A stretch of 17,848 nt of DNA from Peptococcaceae bacterium UBA5356 (GCA_002407935.1 DHPU01000059.1:1-17848); one strand, 5' to 3'. Counted from the first letter of the stretch, positions 1 to 7,607 are shown. Made by a program: numbers and translations. Notes: a model not told the origin generated them from the sequence alone.

Positions 1-63
1 TTTAATAAAAAACACGATGCTATGTCAAGTTAACGTAAGGTTGCATGGTTGGAAAATTGCTGC

Positions 64-93
64 TTGACAAGATGGGAGTCAGGGGAATATCAT
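64..93 (+). promoter_or_regulatory. Sigma-A-like promoter for the importer operon
   Basis: A perfect -35 box TTGACA (64-69) is followed after 18 bases by TATCAT (88-93), which matches the -10 consensus at five of six positions. Transcription would start near base 100, just before the hairpin at 104-122, leaving a leader of about 220 bases before the first gene. The promoter is predicted from sequence only. An upstream gene outside the window could also read into this region. Confidence 0.55.
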
Positions 94-103
94 ATTAAGT
101 AGG

Positions 104-122
104 GCATCATGAGCGATGATGC
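104..122 (+). promoter_or_regulatory. 5' leader hairpin
   Basis: GCATCAT and ATGATGC form a perfect 7-bp stem around the loop GAGCG. It begins within a few bases of the predicted transcription start, so it would sit at the 5' end of the leader RNA. Such 5' stems can stabilise mRNA or form part of a regulatory leader. No uridine run follows, so it is not a terminator. Confidence 0.5.
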
Positions 123-126
123 TGGA

Positions 127-173
127 AGTTGAGGAGAGCTGAGATGAGAATAGTTGAGGAGAGCTGAGATGAG
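127..173 (+). repeat. Tandem direct repeat, 22 bases twice, 25-base period, each copy with SD and ATG
   Basis: Bases 127-148 and 152-173 are identical over 22 bases. Each copy contains the Shine-Dalgarno-like GAGGAG followed seven bases later by ATG (144 and 169). The ATG at 144 opens a seven-codon frame (MRIVEES, stop 165-167). The ATG at 169 opens a frame of about 38 codons running through the downstream terminator to a TAA near 285. A further ATG at 109 opens MSDDAGS, which stops at 130-132. No tryptophan codon occurs in these frames. They may be leader peptides, or the repeat may act as RNA structure. Only the repeat itself is certain. Confidence 0.7.
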
Positions 174-193
174 TCGGAGTGTTTGTAATTTTG

Positions 194-226
194 CCGGTAC
201 TCGTTTGAGTATCGGTTTTTGTTTTT
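194..226 (+). terminator. Intrinsic terminator or attenuator upstream of the importer genes
   Basis: The arms 194-202 and 207-215 pair over nine positions with one G-U pair and a GTTT loop. They are followed by five T, a G and five more T. This is a textbook rho-independent terminator placed between a good promoter and the first gene, about 100 bases before its start. The segment GAGTCGG at 171-177 can pair with the left arm (CCG, two-base bulge, ACTC), which would block terminator formation. This suggests attenuation. Alternatively it ends an upstream transcript from outside the window. Confidence 0.75.
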
Positions 227-323
227 CCCTTGACGGAATTTCTCCTCACAGAAAGGAAGGAGGCAGGGTTATTTAAAACAGGTGGGAACTGAAAAAAACT
301 AAGTAATGGAGGAGGAGAAAGTA

Positions 324-350
324 ATGAGTAAAATGAGTAAAATGAGTAAA
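324..350 (+). repeat. Three tandem ATGAGTAAA units at the start codon
   Basis: The nine-base unit ATGAGTAAA occurs three times in perfect tandem, each in frame and each supplying a possible start codon and Met-Ser-Lys. The first copy has ideal spacing (six bases) to the GGAGGAGGAG ribosome site. Gain or loss of one unit keeps the frame and changes only the length of the basic N-terminus of the signal peptide. Confidence 0.9.
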
Positions 351-1355
351 AAAGTGATGTTATCCAAAGTGATTTTACCCTTGTTGTTAAGTGCGTTAAT
401 GGTGACCGGATGTCTTAAACAGACGGGCGGCGATGCTTCGGGACAGCCAGAGGAGAAGTTGCTTAAAGTAGGTGTTACCCAGTATGTTGCCCATCCGGCG
501 CTGGATCTGGATCAAGAAGGTTTTCTGGCCCAGATGAAGGAAGAAGGGTATATCGCCGGGGAAAATGTAAATTTTGATATCAAGAATTCGCAAGGTGACC
601 CGAATCTGGCAAAGACCATAGGGGATAAATTTGCGGCGGACAAGGTAGATGTTATTCTAGCTATTACCACGCCAAGTTCTCAGGCGGCGGCTCAGGCCAC
701 CAGGGGCAGTGGGATCCCGGTCGTATTTATTGCGGTCTCTGATGCAGTGGGGGCAGGGCTGATGCAGGAAATTGGCCGGCCGACGGGAACGAATATCACC
801 GGCGTATATAGTGCCGACCCGGTGGAACAGCAAATGGATCTCATTCGGGAAGTTCAGCCTGCGGCGCAAAGATTGGGGATTATTTATAATGCGGGTGAAG
901 CAAATTCGGTGAGTAATGTCAAAAGAATCAAAGCATATGTGCAGGGAAAAATGGAAGTAGTGGAAGCAACGGCGGCGAGCAGCAGTGAAGTACAGATGGC
1001 GGCTCAGTCGTTAGCGGGAAGGGTTGACGCGGTGTTTATGCCGCAGGATAATACGGTCATGTCGGCGGTGGATGCGTTGATTAGAGTATGCCAGGAGCAG
1101 GATTTACCGCTCTATACCGGCGATACGGAATCGGTGAAAAAGGGTGCGTTAGCGACTTTGGGCAATGATGAATATGACTGTGGGCGTCAAGGCGCAGTGT
1201 TGGTGGCTAGAATCTTGAAAGGGGAAAAAGCCGGGGAAATCGTACCGGAGGAGATTCGCAAGCGGACGTTGTTGATTAATCAAGGGGTGGCTGAAAAATA
1301 TGGCGTAGTTATACCCAAAACAGTATTAGACCGAGCCGATGAGATTATAAAGTAA
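324..1355 (+). CDS. ABC importer substrate-binding lipoprotein (TrpX-type, ABC_sub_bind family)
   Basis: This is the extracytoplasmic binding protein of an ABC importer. A basic N-terminus, a hydrophobic stretch (VILPLLLSALM) and the lipobox VTGC place the lipidated cysteine at residue 30. The mature part has the family pattern: an early VGVTQYVAHPALD strand, a QGDPNLAKTIGDKFAADKVDVILAI segment and a central GIPVVFIAVSDAV strand. These match ABC_sub_bind proteins, some of which carry tryptophan; others have unknown hydrophobic substrates, so the substrate is not assigned. An ATG at 306 is in frame, but GGAGGAGGAG at 308-317 is the ribosome site and favours ATG 324. Three tandem ATGAGTAAA units (324-350) give MSKMSKMSK, so starts at 333 and 342 are also possible. 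The permease follows 49 bases downstream in the same operon. Confidence 0.9.
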   Translation: MSKMSKMSKKVMLSKVILPLLLSALMVTGCLKQTGGDASGQPEEKLLKVGVTQYVAHPALDLDQEGFLAQMKEEGYIAGENVNFDIKNSQGDPNLAKTIGDKFAADKVDVILAITTPSSQAAAQATRGSGIPVVFIAVSDAVGAGLMQEIGRPTGTNITGVYSADPVEQQMDLIREVQPAAQRLGIIYNAGEANSVSNVKRIKAYVQGKMEVVEATAASSSEVQMAAQSLAGRVDAVFMPQDNTVMSAVDALIRVCQEQDLPLYTGDTESVKKGALATLGNDEYDCGRQGAVLVARILKGEKAGEIVPEEIRKRTLLINQGVAEKYGVVIPKTVLDRADEIIK

Positions 1356-1404
1356 AGCAGGGTATTAGCAGGAGTATTTTGGGGAAAAGAAGGGTGGTGA
1401 GCTC

Positions 1405-2379
1405 ATGGAAAACGTGTTGATCAGTGGTTTGCAGCAGGGCTTAATTTATGGTTTTATGGCACTGGGAGTATTGCTAACCTTTTGCTTGTTGGGTTTCCCG
1501 GATTTAACGGTGGAAGGAACATTCCCCTTAGGAGCAGCGATAACCGCAAAAGCGATGGTGGAGGGAGGAGACCCCTTGCTGGCCGTATTGCTGGGTGCGG
1601 TGGCCGGTGCCTTGGCCGGCGCGGCAACCGGGCTGATGCATACGCGGTTGAAGGTGAACAATATTTTGGCCGGAATTTTAACGACCAGCGCGATTTATAC
1701 GGTGATGCTGCGTTCCATGGGCCGTCCCAATACTTCGCTTTTAGGCTATGAGGATTTTTATACGCAGGTACTTTCGCTTTGCGGGATTGCGGAAGGGAAG
1801 TTTTCTTTTGTTGCTACACAGATTGCCGTTATTGTGATCCTGGCGGTGATGGTCGTAGCAGTCCGCTTGCTGTTAGGTTGGTTTTTAAGGACGGACCTGG
1901 GGCTAACGATTCGAGCAGCAGGCAATAATGAAAAAATGTTAAGCGCGTTAGGTGTGGATGTAAACCAGACGAAAATGCTCACCTTAGTGTTAGCCAATTT
2001 TTTAGTTGGCTTATCAGGAGCCTTGGCGTGTCAAATGCAGGGTTTTGCCGATGTAGGGATGGGGATTGGTGTTTTGGTTGCCGCGATTGCTTCGGTGATT
2101 TTAGGGCAGATGCTTTTTGGGCGTCAAAGCCTGAGTCGGCTTCTGACCGGTGTTCTTTTAGGTTCTATTCTTTATCGGGCTTTGTTGGCGCTTGGGTTAA
2201 GACTGAACTTGCCGGCGGAAGACTTTAAACTTGTCACGGCTTTATTAGTGTTGTTGGCTCTGACTATGCCGAAATTCCAGTTAAGGAAAACAAAGAAGAG
2301 AATGTTTGCGGCAAAAACAAGGCGGGGAAACAATCATGGAGAGGTATACCTTGAAGCGGGGGCGGAGCATCATGATTAA
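1405..2379 (+). CDS. ABC importer permease (TrpY-type, branched-chain permease superfamily)
   Basis: This is the integral membrane subunit that should form the channel for the substrate delivered by the preceding lipoprotein. About eight to nine hydrophobic segments run through the 324 residues. The start (LISGLQQGLIYGFMALGVLLTF) and the LGFPDLTVEGTFPLGAA segment are characteristic of this permease group. The segment TDLGLTIRAAGNNEKMLSALGVDVNQTKML is the cytoplasmic loop expected to contact the ATPase. The last 35 or so residues are hydrophilic and basic, a somewhat long tail. The start is supported by a GGTGG ribosome site at 1394-1398. The 3' end overlaps the preferred ATPase start by eight bases, indicating translational coupling. 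Confidence 0.9.
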   Translation: MENVLISGLQQGLIYGFMALGVLLTFCLLGFPDLTVEGTFPLGAAITAKAMVEGGDPLLAVLLGAVAGALAGAATGLMHTRLKVNNILAGILTTSAIYTVMLRSMGRPNTSLLGYEDFYTQVLSLCGIAEGKFSFVATQIAVIVILAVMVVAVRLLLGWFLRTDLGLTIRAAGNNEKMLSALGVDVNQTKMLTLVLANFLVGLSGALACQMQGFADVGMGIGVLVAAIASVILGQMLFGRQSLSRLLTGVLLGSILYRALLALGLRLNLPAEDFKLVTALLVLLALTMPKFQLRKTKKRMFAAKTRRGNNHGEVYLEAGAEHHD

Positions 2380-3184
2380 GCTAAGTAGTGTCTATAAGGT
2401 ATTTTTTCCGGGCACTCCGAATGAAATATTAGCTCTTCGGAACATTAATTTACACATCAGACCGGGTGATTTCATCACGGTAATTGGCAGTAACGGAGCC
2501 GGAAAGTCGACTTTGCTGAAAGTAATCAGTGGCGGGGAAATGGCGGATGAGGGGCGAATTACCATAGCGGGCAAGGATGTGACGGACTGCCCGGAGCATC
2601 AAAGAGCCGCTGATTTAGGAAGGATCGATCAGAATCCGTTGACAGGTACTGCGGCAGAAATGACGATTGAAGAGAATCTGGCTCTGGCTTATTTGCGGGG
2701 GAAAAAGCGAGGGTTAGGTCTGGCTGTGATCGGAAATCGCCAAAAATACTTTCGGGAAGTATTGGCAGAAACAGGACTGGGACTGGAAGAACGGCTGCAA
2801 ACTCCGGTGGGGACTTTATCCGGGGGGCAGCGTCAGGCCTTGGCTCTGGTGATGGCTACGTTGGCGTTGCCGAAGCTCCTGCTTCTTGATGAGCATACTG
2901 CCGCCTTAGATCCGCAAGCAGCACGGCAAATAATGGAGACTACGGCGCGATTGGTACAAGCGAAAAGTCTGATCACGCTGATGATTACGCATAACATGGA
3001 ACAGGCGCTATCCTTTGGCAATCGGTTAATGATGATGCATCGGGGGAGGATTGTACTGGACATCGCTCAAGAAGAAAAAAGACAACTGAGCGTACCGCAA
3101 CTGATTGCCAAATTTACTGCGGCCAGCGGCTCTGCTTTAGCTGATGATCGAATGTTATTGGAGAAAGAAGGTTTCTCGGGATGA
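2372..3184 (+). CDS. ABC importer ATPase (TrpZ-type)
   Basis: This is the cytoplasmic ATP-hydrolysing subunit for the two preceding genes. Visible motifs in order are Walker A GSNGAGKST, a Q-loop in RIDQNPLTG, the ABC signature LSGGQRQALAL, Walker B LLLLDEHTAALDP and the switch histidine in MITHNM. The DEHTAALDP form, with His in place of the usual Pro, is common in ATPases paired with ABC_sub_bind systems. I prefer ATG 2372 because the homologous domain starts at once (MIKLSSVYKVF) and GGAG lies just upstream. In-frame upstream starts (ATG 2336, TTG 2306) would add an unlikely basic tail deep inside the permease gene. The final codons are part of a terminator stem. Confidence 0.9.
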   Translation: MIKLSSVYKVFFPGTPNEILALRNINLHIRPGDFITVIGSNGAGKSTLLKVISGGEMADEGRITIAGKDVTDCPEHQRAADLGRIDQNPLTGTAAEMTIEENLALAYLRGKKRGLGLAVIGNRQKYFREVLAETGLGLEERLQTPVGTLSGGQRQALALVMATLALPKLLLLDEHTAALDPQAARQIMETTARLVQAKSLITLMITHNMEQALSFGNRLMMMHRGRIVLDIAQEEKRQLSVPQLIAKFTAASGSALADDRMLLEKEGFSG

Positions 3185-3196
3185 GAAACCTTCTTT
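3164..3196. terminator. Terminator overlapping the stop codon of the importer ATPase gene
   Basis: A perfect 14-bp inverted repeat (3164-3177 and 3183-3196) with the loop GGGAT contains the TGA stop (3182-3184). The right arm ends in CTTCTTT, so the T-run is short and interrupted. Read on the minus strand it faces the end of the convergent adaptor gene, so it may serve both operons. Confidence 0.7.
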
Positions 3197-3264
3197 AAGT
3201 GTGCGCCCTTTGAAATAGGCTGTCGAGTTCAAATTGCTTCGGAACTTATTTACACCTGCTCCGT

Positions 3265-4374
3265 CTATAAACATGTAAAATAATGATTAATCTTTATCCC
3301 TTCTTTTAGCCCTTCCAATTGGGGGTCGAGGATGACGGAGTCTCCGGCTTTTAATCCTTCGGTAATAACGATCTCTTGCTCATTTTCGAAACCGGTCTTT
3401 ACCGGCTGGATTTGGGCGGCGTTTTTCCGTACTACCCAAAGAGCTTCCCCGTTTTCATAGGGGAAAAGCGCTGTTTTGGGCACAGCCAACACATTTTCCT
3501 GTTCGTTGATCGTAAATTGTACATCTAAGGCGTAGCCCGGTTTAAGCCGGAGATTTTCCGGTACGATCGGACTAATCGTTATTTTCAGACGCTGTTCTAA
3601 GAGCCCTAAGGCCGATGTCTTTTCTTCTGCCGACGGGGCTATTTTTTCGACCCGGCCGGTAAAGACGAGATCCTTCTCCTTGTTATCTTGAATTAATTGT
3701 ACCTTCATCCCCGGTTGAATATGAACGGCATCTTCGGTTAGAACGTAAACCTCAACCAAGTATTGCTCATTTTGGTAAATGGTCATTAAAGGAGTTCCGG
3801 GAGTTAAGAACATTCCTTCCTTGATTTCCAGTTCAGCCACCGTACCGTTAGCGGGAGCATAAACCGTACTTTCGTTTATTTTGTATTGTACGGTCTCTAT
3901 TTGGGCCTGCAAAGCTTCAATTTGCCCGGGGTAGTAAGAAGAATTAGCGGTATTTAGTGCATCCTCATATTCCTTTTGGCTGATGGCCCCCATTTCATAT
4001 AATTGCCGCATTTTATCCGGCTCCAGTTTGGATAGTTCTAATTCCTGCTGCGCCCGGATACTTTTTAACTGCCCTTGGAGCTGCTGCATTTGCAGAGTTA
4101 GTTCGGTTGTATCGAAGGAGAAGAGGAAGGATCCTTTCCGGACCTTTTGCCCCTCGTGTACTGCCAGCTTTGTTACTTTCCCCCCGTTTGTTGTATAGAG
4201 GGGGATTTCCTTTTCAGGTACAACACGACCTTCCTCCGTAAAGGTTTGGGCAATAGTCCCCGGCTGCACTTCCAGAAGATCCGCCTTGAGGCTTTGGTTA
4301 TTTCCCAGCGTAAAATAACCAATAACTGCGAGTAGGAGCAGGATGCCGGTAATAAGCTTCCCTTTCTTTTTCAT
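3265..4374 (-). CDS. HlyD/RND-type membrane-fusion adaptor of an ABC exporter
   Basis: This is a membrane-anchored adaptor that should work with the FtsX-type permease and ATPase encoded just upstream. With the start at 4374 it has 369 residues. A single N-terminal membrane segment (KLITGILLLLAVIGYFTLG) comes first. The lipoyl-like half GGKVTKLAVHEGQKVRKGSFLFSFD and its partner VYAPANGTVAELEIKEGMFLTPGTPL frame a Gln/Leu-rich coiled coil of about 75 residues. Beta-barrel and membrane-proximal regions follow (VEVYVLTEDAVHIQPGM, and VLAVPKTALF near the end). In Gram-positives such adaptors serve MacB-like exporters without an outer-membrane channel. An ATG at 4392 is equally well placed because the start region is duplicated, but MKKKGK is the more typical beginning. 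The gene follows the permease gene by about 90 bases. Confidence 0.88.
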   Translation of the reverse strand: MKKKGKLITGILLLLAVIGYFTLGNNQSLKADLLEVQPGTIAQTFTEEGRVVPEKEIPLYTTNGGKVTKLAVHEGQKVRKGSFLFSFDTTELTLQMQQLQGQLKSIRAQQELELSKLEPDKMRQLYEMGAISQKEYEDALNTANSSYYPGQIEALQAQIETVQYKINESTVYAPANGTVAELEIKEGMFLTPGTPLMTIYQNEQYLVEVYVLTEDAVHIQPGMKVQLIQDNKEKDLVFTGRVEKIAPSAEEKTSALGLLEQRLKITISPIVPENLRLKPGYALDVQFTINEQENVLAVPKTALFPYENGEALWVVRKNAAQIQPVKTGFENEQEIVITEGLKAGDSVILDPQLEGLKEGIKINHYFTCL

Positions 4375-4403
4375 AATCAGTCCCCCGTTCATAATCAGTC
4401 CCC
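4370..4403 (-). repeat. Duplicated ribosome-site and start-codon block of the adaptor gene
   Basis: Read on the minus strand, a 16-base block with the features GGGGACT and ATTATGAA occurs twice with an 18-base period (4388-4403 and 4370-4385). Each copy carries its own GGGG ribosome site and ATG, in the same frame. Translation from the first ATG gives an extra MNGGLI ahead of MKKKGK. This looks like a short tandem duplication. Confidence 0.85.
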
Positions 4404-4467
4404 GCTTTCTAAGTATTTCTCAGTTCCCTTTAAAGCTTCAAACAGCCTTCTTGGTGAGGTGTTTGTT

Positions 4468-6855
4468 TTATTCTTTGGTCTTTAAAACTTCGACGATCGA
4501 GAGTTTTTTAATTTTACGTGCCGCCATTAGTTGGGCAAAGCGGATACAAGCAGCGGTAATCAGGAAGGCGGCCAGGATGGAGGTAGTATTCATGGTGGTA
4601 GGCATTGTAAAAAGATCGGTATTTAGCGATTGACTCAGAGCAATCAGCAAAAGTTTGGTAACGGGGATGCCGCTGAGCATTGCCAAAATACCGATAAACC
4701 ATTGTTCAAAGGTGATCACCGACAGAACTTCCTGGGGGGTCATACCCAGTACCATCATGGAGGCAAGTTCCCGGCTGCGTTCGGAAACAGTGATCGTGGA
4801 AATGTTATAAATAATCGCAAAACCGATAATTAGACCCAGGATCAGAAAAACATAGATGGTACCGGAGAAAGAAGCCATCATTTCTTTTGATTGCCGGAGT
4901 ACTTCGTTTTTGTCTTCAAGGCTTTCAATGACCGTGGAATTTTGGTATTTTTCCTTTAATAACGGAAAATCTTTTTCATTGATGCTTAACATAATTGTAG
5001 TAATCATCTTCTTTTGTTGCAAGAGATTTTGTAATGAGTTAAGCTCCATGTAAGCATTAAGCCCGATATATTGAGGGACAATTCCGGTTACTTCGATTGT
5101 TTTTTCTTCATCGGGGTTTTTGGCCATAAAGCTTTCCAGCTTGAGTTTTGTCCCAACCTTGGCGTCAAGACTTTGTGCCAGTGTTTCCGAAAGCAGAATA
5201 CCATTTGTCGGTGGTTGGACGCGGTTGCCTTTCATATCACGTATCTTATAGAGCGCACTGTTTTGGGGAAGGCCTAAGAGGATGACCTCTTTTTTATGCC
5301 AGTTATTTTTTAAGGTCACGGGTATTTCGGCTCTTCCTTCCGCTCTGTGTGTACCGGGAAAACGGTTTAATTCGTTTTCTGCCTGTTGTTGGTTTAAGGG
5401 TTGAGTCAGATTGATTTTCACATCATATGTTTCCACTTTTTCATATTGGTCATAAAGCATTGTTTCGCTTAGTTCCATCATCGACCAAGGTGAACCCAGG
5501 AGGGAAAAGGTGAACATAATGCCGAGAAACAGGAAAGTAGTTCGCCCGGGATGCCGAGCCATGCTGCGCAGTGACATTTTTCCTTGCACAGTTAAGGACT
5601 TCCAGAATAACGAAAACCTTTCGAGCAGGATACTTTTACCTTTAGGCGGAGCAGGCGGACGCAACGCTTCTGCCGGTTGGAGGGAGAGCACATTTTTACA
5701 ACCTTGATAACCGGCAAAAAGAGCAAAAGCCAGTGCCAGCAGCACACTCATATATAAATAGGAAAAGGAAAAAGTGATGTGCAGTCCGGGGATATTAAAA
5801 AAGGTTTCATAGAGCGTAATTAAGGGGAAGGAAAGCAGCAGCCCGCTAATTCCGCCCAGTAAACCGCCGCAGAAACCAATGAGAAGGGCAAAGGATAAAT
5901 AGTGGCAGATGATTTCCCAGCGGGTATAGCCAAAGGCCTTGAGAATGCCGATTTGTCCCCTTTGATTTTCGACGGTGCGTTTCAGCATAATATAGAGAAT
6001 CATGCAAGCGATAGCCAGAAAGAGAACGGGCAAGGATTTAGACATGTTTTGCAGTTGGGTCAGTTCCTGGGTCAGGAGGGAGTGGCTCATCTGATCCTTA
6101 CGCGGGTAGATGTTGGTAAGTCCATAGGGTTCCAGTTTTGTTTTCAGTTGTGCTTCGACATCTCGATACTCCGTGTCCGGCTGCAAAGTAAACACGAGGT
6201 TATTGACGGCGGCACCTTCGCTAAAAAGTGTTTTCATAATTTCAAAGGGTACATAGGCAATGCCGAAGGTCTCCGGATGAGGGAAAAGGTCATTTACATT
6301 ACGCATAATATAGATAAATTCAGGGCTTGATCCTGTTCCGGTCACATGAAAGCTGACTTTTTTTCCATTAGCGATAATTTCTAAAGGGTCGTTCAGGGCT
6401 AGTTGATTTGCCGCGAAAAATTTATTGTCTACCCAAATATTAAAGGCCTCGTTTCTTAAGGGTTGCCCTTTAAGGAGGCGGACATCGTTAACGGGCTGCG
6501 GGTGGTTGGGGTCTGTAGAGATCAGGCGTAGATACACTTCTTCCCGGCGCTTCTCGAGATTATTGCCGGCACCGATCTTTAAAACCCGCACATCTTTAAT
6601 TAATCTGCCTTGAATATTTTTGATTCCTTCTAATGAGTGCAGCTTATTTACCTCGGCAAGAGGCAACGATTTGACATCAGCAAAGCCATCGGCAAAATTC
6701 TGCCGGTAATAAAAGTCTTGCTGGGAGGAATGCAGATTATCCATAACAATGGAAAATGAAGAATAAACCATCAGCCCGATTAAAATGATGGTAATACAGG
6801 CAAGATAAGCTCCTTTATTTTCTTTGATGTCGCGGAATAACTTACGCCACAGCAT
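4468..6855 (-). CDS. Large ABC exporter permease with two FtsX domains
   Basis: A 795-residue integral membrane protein that should form the export complex with the ATPase upstream and the adaptor downstream. The order is: an N-terminal membrane segment (about residues 17-38), a large extracytoplasmic MacB-like domain to about 270, and three membrane segments around 275-385 with the FtsX loop RGQIGILKAFGYTRWEI. A second membrane anchor (about 440-460) leads to another extracytoplasmic domain and a C-terminal three-segment FtsX module with SRELASMMVLGMTPQEV. This duplicated layout is typical of Gram-positive FtsX permeases; the substrate cannot be read from it. The ATG at 6855 shares one base with the ATPase stop (TGATG) and has AAGGTGA upstream. 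A GTG at 6858 would give a four-base overlap. Both imply translational coupling. Confidence 0.9.
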   Translation of the reverse strand: MLWRKLFRDIKENKGAYLACITIILIGLMVYSSFSIVMDNLHSSQQDFYYRQNFADGFADVKSLPLAEVNKLHSLEGIKNIQGRLIKDVRVLKIGAGNNLEKRREEVYLRLISTDPNHPQPVNDVRLLKGQPLRNEAFNIWVDNKFFAANQLALNDPLEIIANGKKVSFHVTGTGSSPEFIYIMRNVNDLFPHPETFGIAYVPFEIMKTLFSEGAAVNNLVFTLQPDTEYRDVEAQLKTKLEPYGLTNIYPRKDQMSHSLLTQELTQLQNMSKSLPVLFLAIACMILYIMLKRTVENQRGQIGILKAFGYTRWEIICHYLSFALLIGFCGGLLGGISGLLLSFPLITLYETFFNIPGLHITFSFSYLYMSVLLALAFALFAGYQGCKNVLSLQPAEALRPPAPPKGKSILLERFSLFWKSLTVQGKMSLRSMARHPGRTTFLFLGIMFTFSLLGSPWSMMELSETMLYDQYEKVETYDVKINLTQPLNQQQAENELNRFPGTHRAEGRAEIPVTLKNNWHKKEVILLGLPQNSALYKIRDMKGNRVQPPTNGILLSETLAQSLDAKVGTKLKLESFMAKNPDEEKTIEVTGIVPQYIGLNAYMELNSLQNLLQQKKMITTIMLSINEKDFPLLKEKYQNSTVIESLEDKNEVLRQSKEMMASFSGTIYVFLILGLIIGFAIIYNISTITVSERSRELASMMVLGMTPQEVLSVITFEQWFIGILAMLSGIPVTKLLLIALSQSLNTDLFTMPTTMNTTSILAAFLITAACIRFAQLMAARKIKKLSIVEVLKTKE

Positions 6856-7577
6856 CACCAGGTCACCTTCTCCGGCGGGATGGGCTCAGCATTAGTGGTA
6901 ATGCCGCTCAGTTGCCCGTCTTTAATATAAAAAATACGATTGGCTATTTGAGCAATCGGGTTATTGTGAGTGATGAGGATAACTGTTTTATGATAGTTTT
7001 GACAGAAATGTTGCAATAATTGTAATATCTGGATACCTGTTTGATAATCAAGGGCGCCGGTAGGTTCGTCACAGAGGAGAATATCCGGATTTTTCACGAT
7101 CGCTCTGGCTAAGGCCACCCGCTGTTGTTCACCGCCTGACAGTTGGGCGGGGAAATGCGTGGTTCGTTCGCCTAGTCCGACCTTTTCCAGCATTTCCGCA
7201 GGGGAAAGGGGATTCAGAGCGATCTCCGCAGCTAAACAAACATTCTCGTAAGCCGTGAGATTAGGGATGAGATTATAAAATTGAAAGACAAACCCAACGT
7301 TATTACGGCGAAAAAGCGTCAGCTTTTGGGGATCGGCGCTGTGCAGCGGGGTATTTTTAAAGAAGAGCTCGCCCTCAGTGGCTTTGTCCATGCCGCCAAT
7401 TAAATTAAGCAGCGTGCTCTTTCCTGAACCGCTTGGGCCCAGAATCACGATAAATTCCCCGGGATAAATCGTAAAATCAACGCCCTGGAGGGCTTTAACG
7501 GTAACCTCACCCATTTGGTAAAATTTGCACAGGTTTTTGGCTGTAATGACAGGTTTAGTTTTATCAGGAGTTTCCAT
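6855..7577 (-). CDS. ABC exporter ATPase (LolD/MacB type)
   Basis: This is the cytoplasmic ATPase of the export operon, 240 residues, the usual size for a stand-alone LolD-like subunit. Visible motifs are Walker A GPSGSGKST (47-55), the Q-loop glutamine near 99 in FVFQFYNLIPNLTAYENV, signature LSGGEQQRVALARA (146-159), Walker B DILLCDEPTGALD and the switch His in ILITHN near 204. The FYNLIPNLTAYENV and DEPTGALD forms are diagnostic of the group paired with FtsX-type permeases. The gene is first in a three-gene operon and has AGGTGAG just ahead of the ATG. All catalytic residues are present. Confidence 0.92.
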   Translation of the reverse strand: METPDKTKPVITAKNLCKFYQMGEVTVKALQGVDFTIYPGEFIVILGPSGSGKSTLLNLIGGMDKATEGELFFKNTPLHSADPQKLTLFRRNNVGFVFQFYNLIPNLTAYENVCLAAEIALNPLSPAEMLEKVGLGERTTHFPAQLSGGEQQRVALARAIVKNPDILLCDEPTGALDYQTGIQILQLLQHFCQNYHKTVILITHNNPIAQIANRIFYIKDGQLSGITTNAEPIPPEKVTW

Positions 7578-7607
7578 AGGCTCACCTGCTTTTCTGTATT
7601 ATTCTTA

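Noticed and set aside
127..173. A minimal CRISPR array or phage-type repeat.
   Set aside because: There are only two copies and a three-base gap between them; no spacers and no cas genes are nearby.
230..275. A second promoter starting with TTGACG at 230-235, after the terminator.
   Set aside because: No acceptable -10 box lies 15-19 bases downstream; the nearest TATTTA is more than 30 bases away.
275..300. GGTGGGAACTG at about 281-291 resembles a T-box core.
   Set aside because: It lacks ACCGCG, lies after the terminator instead of before it, and no Stem I or specifier loop is visible upstream.
5902..6330. An open frame of 142 codons on the plus strand.
   Set aside because: It is antisense to the FtsX permease gene, which has clear conserved motifs; there is no ribosome site and the product looks like no protein family.
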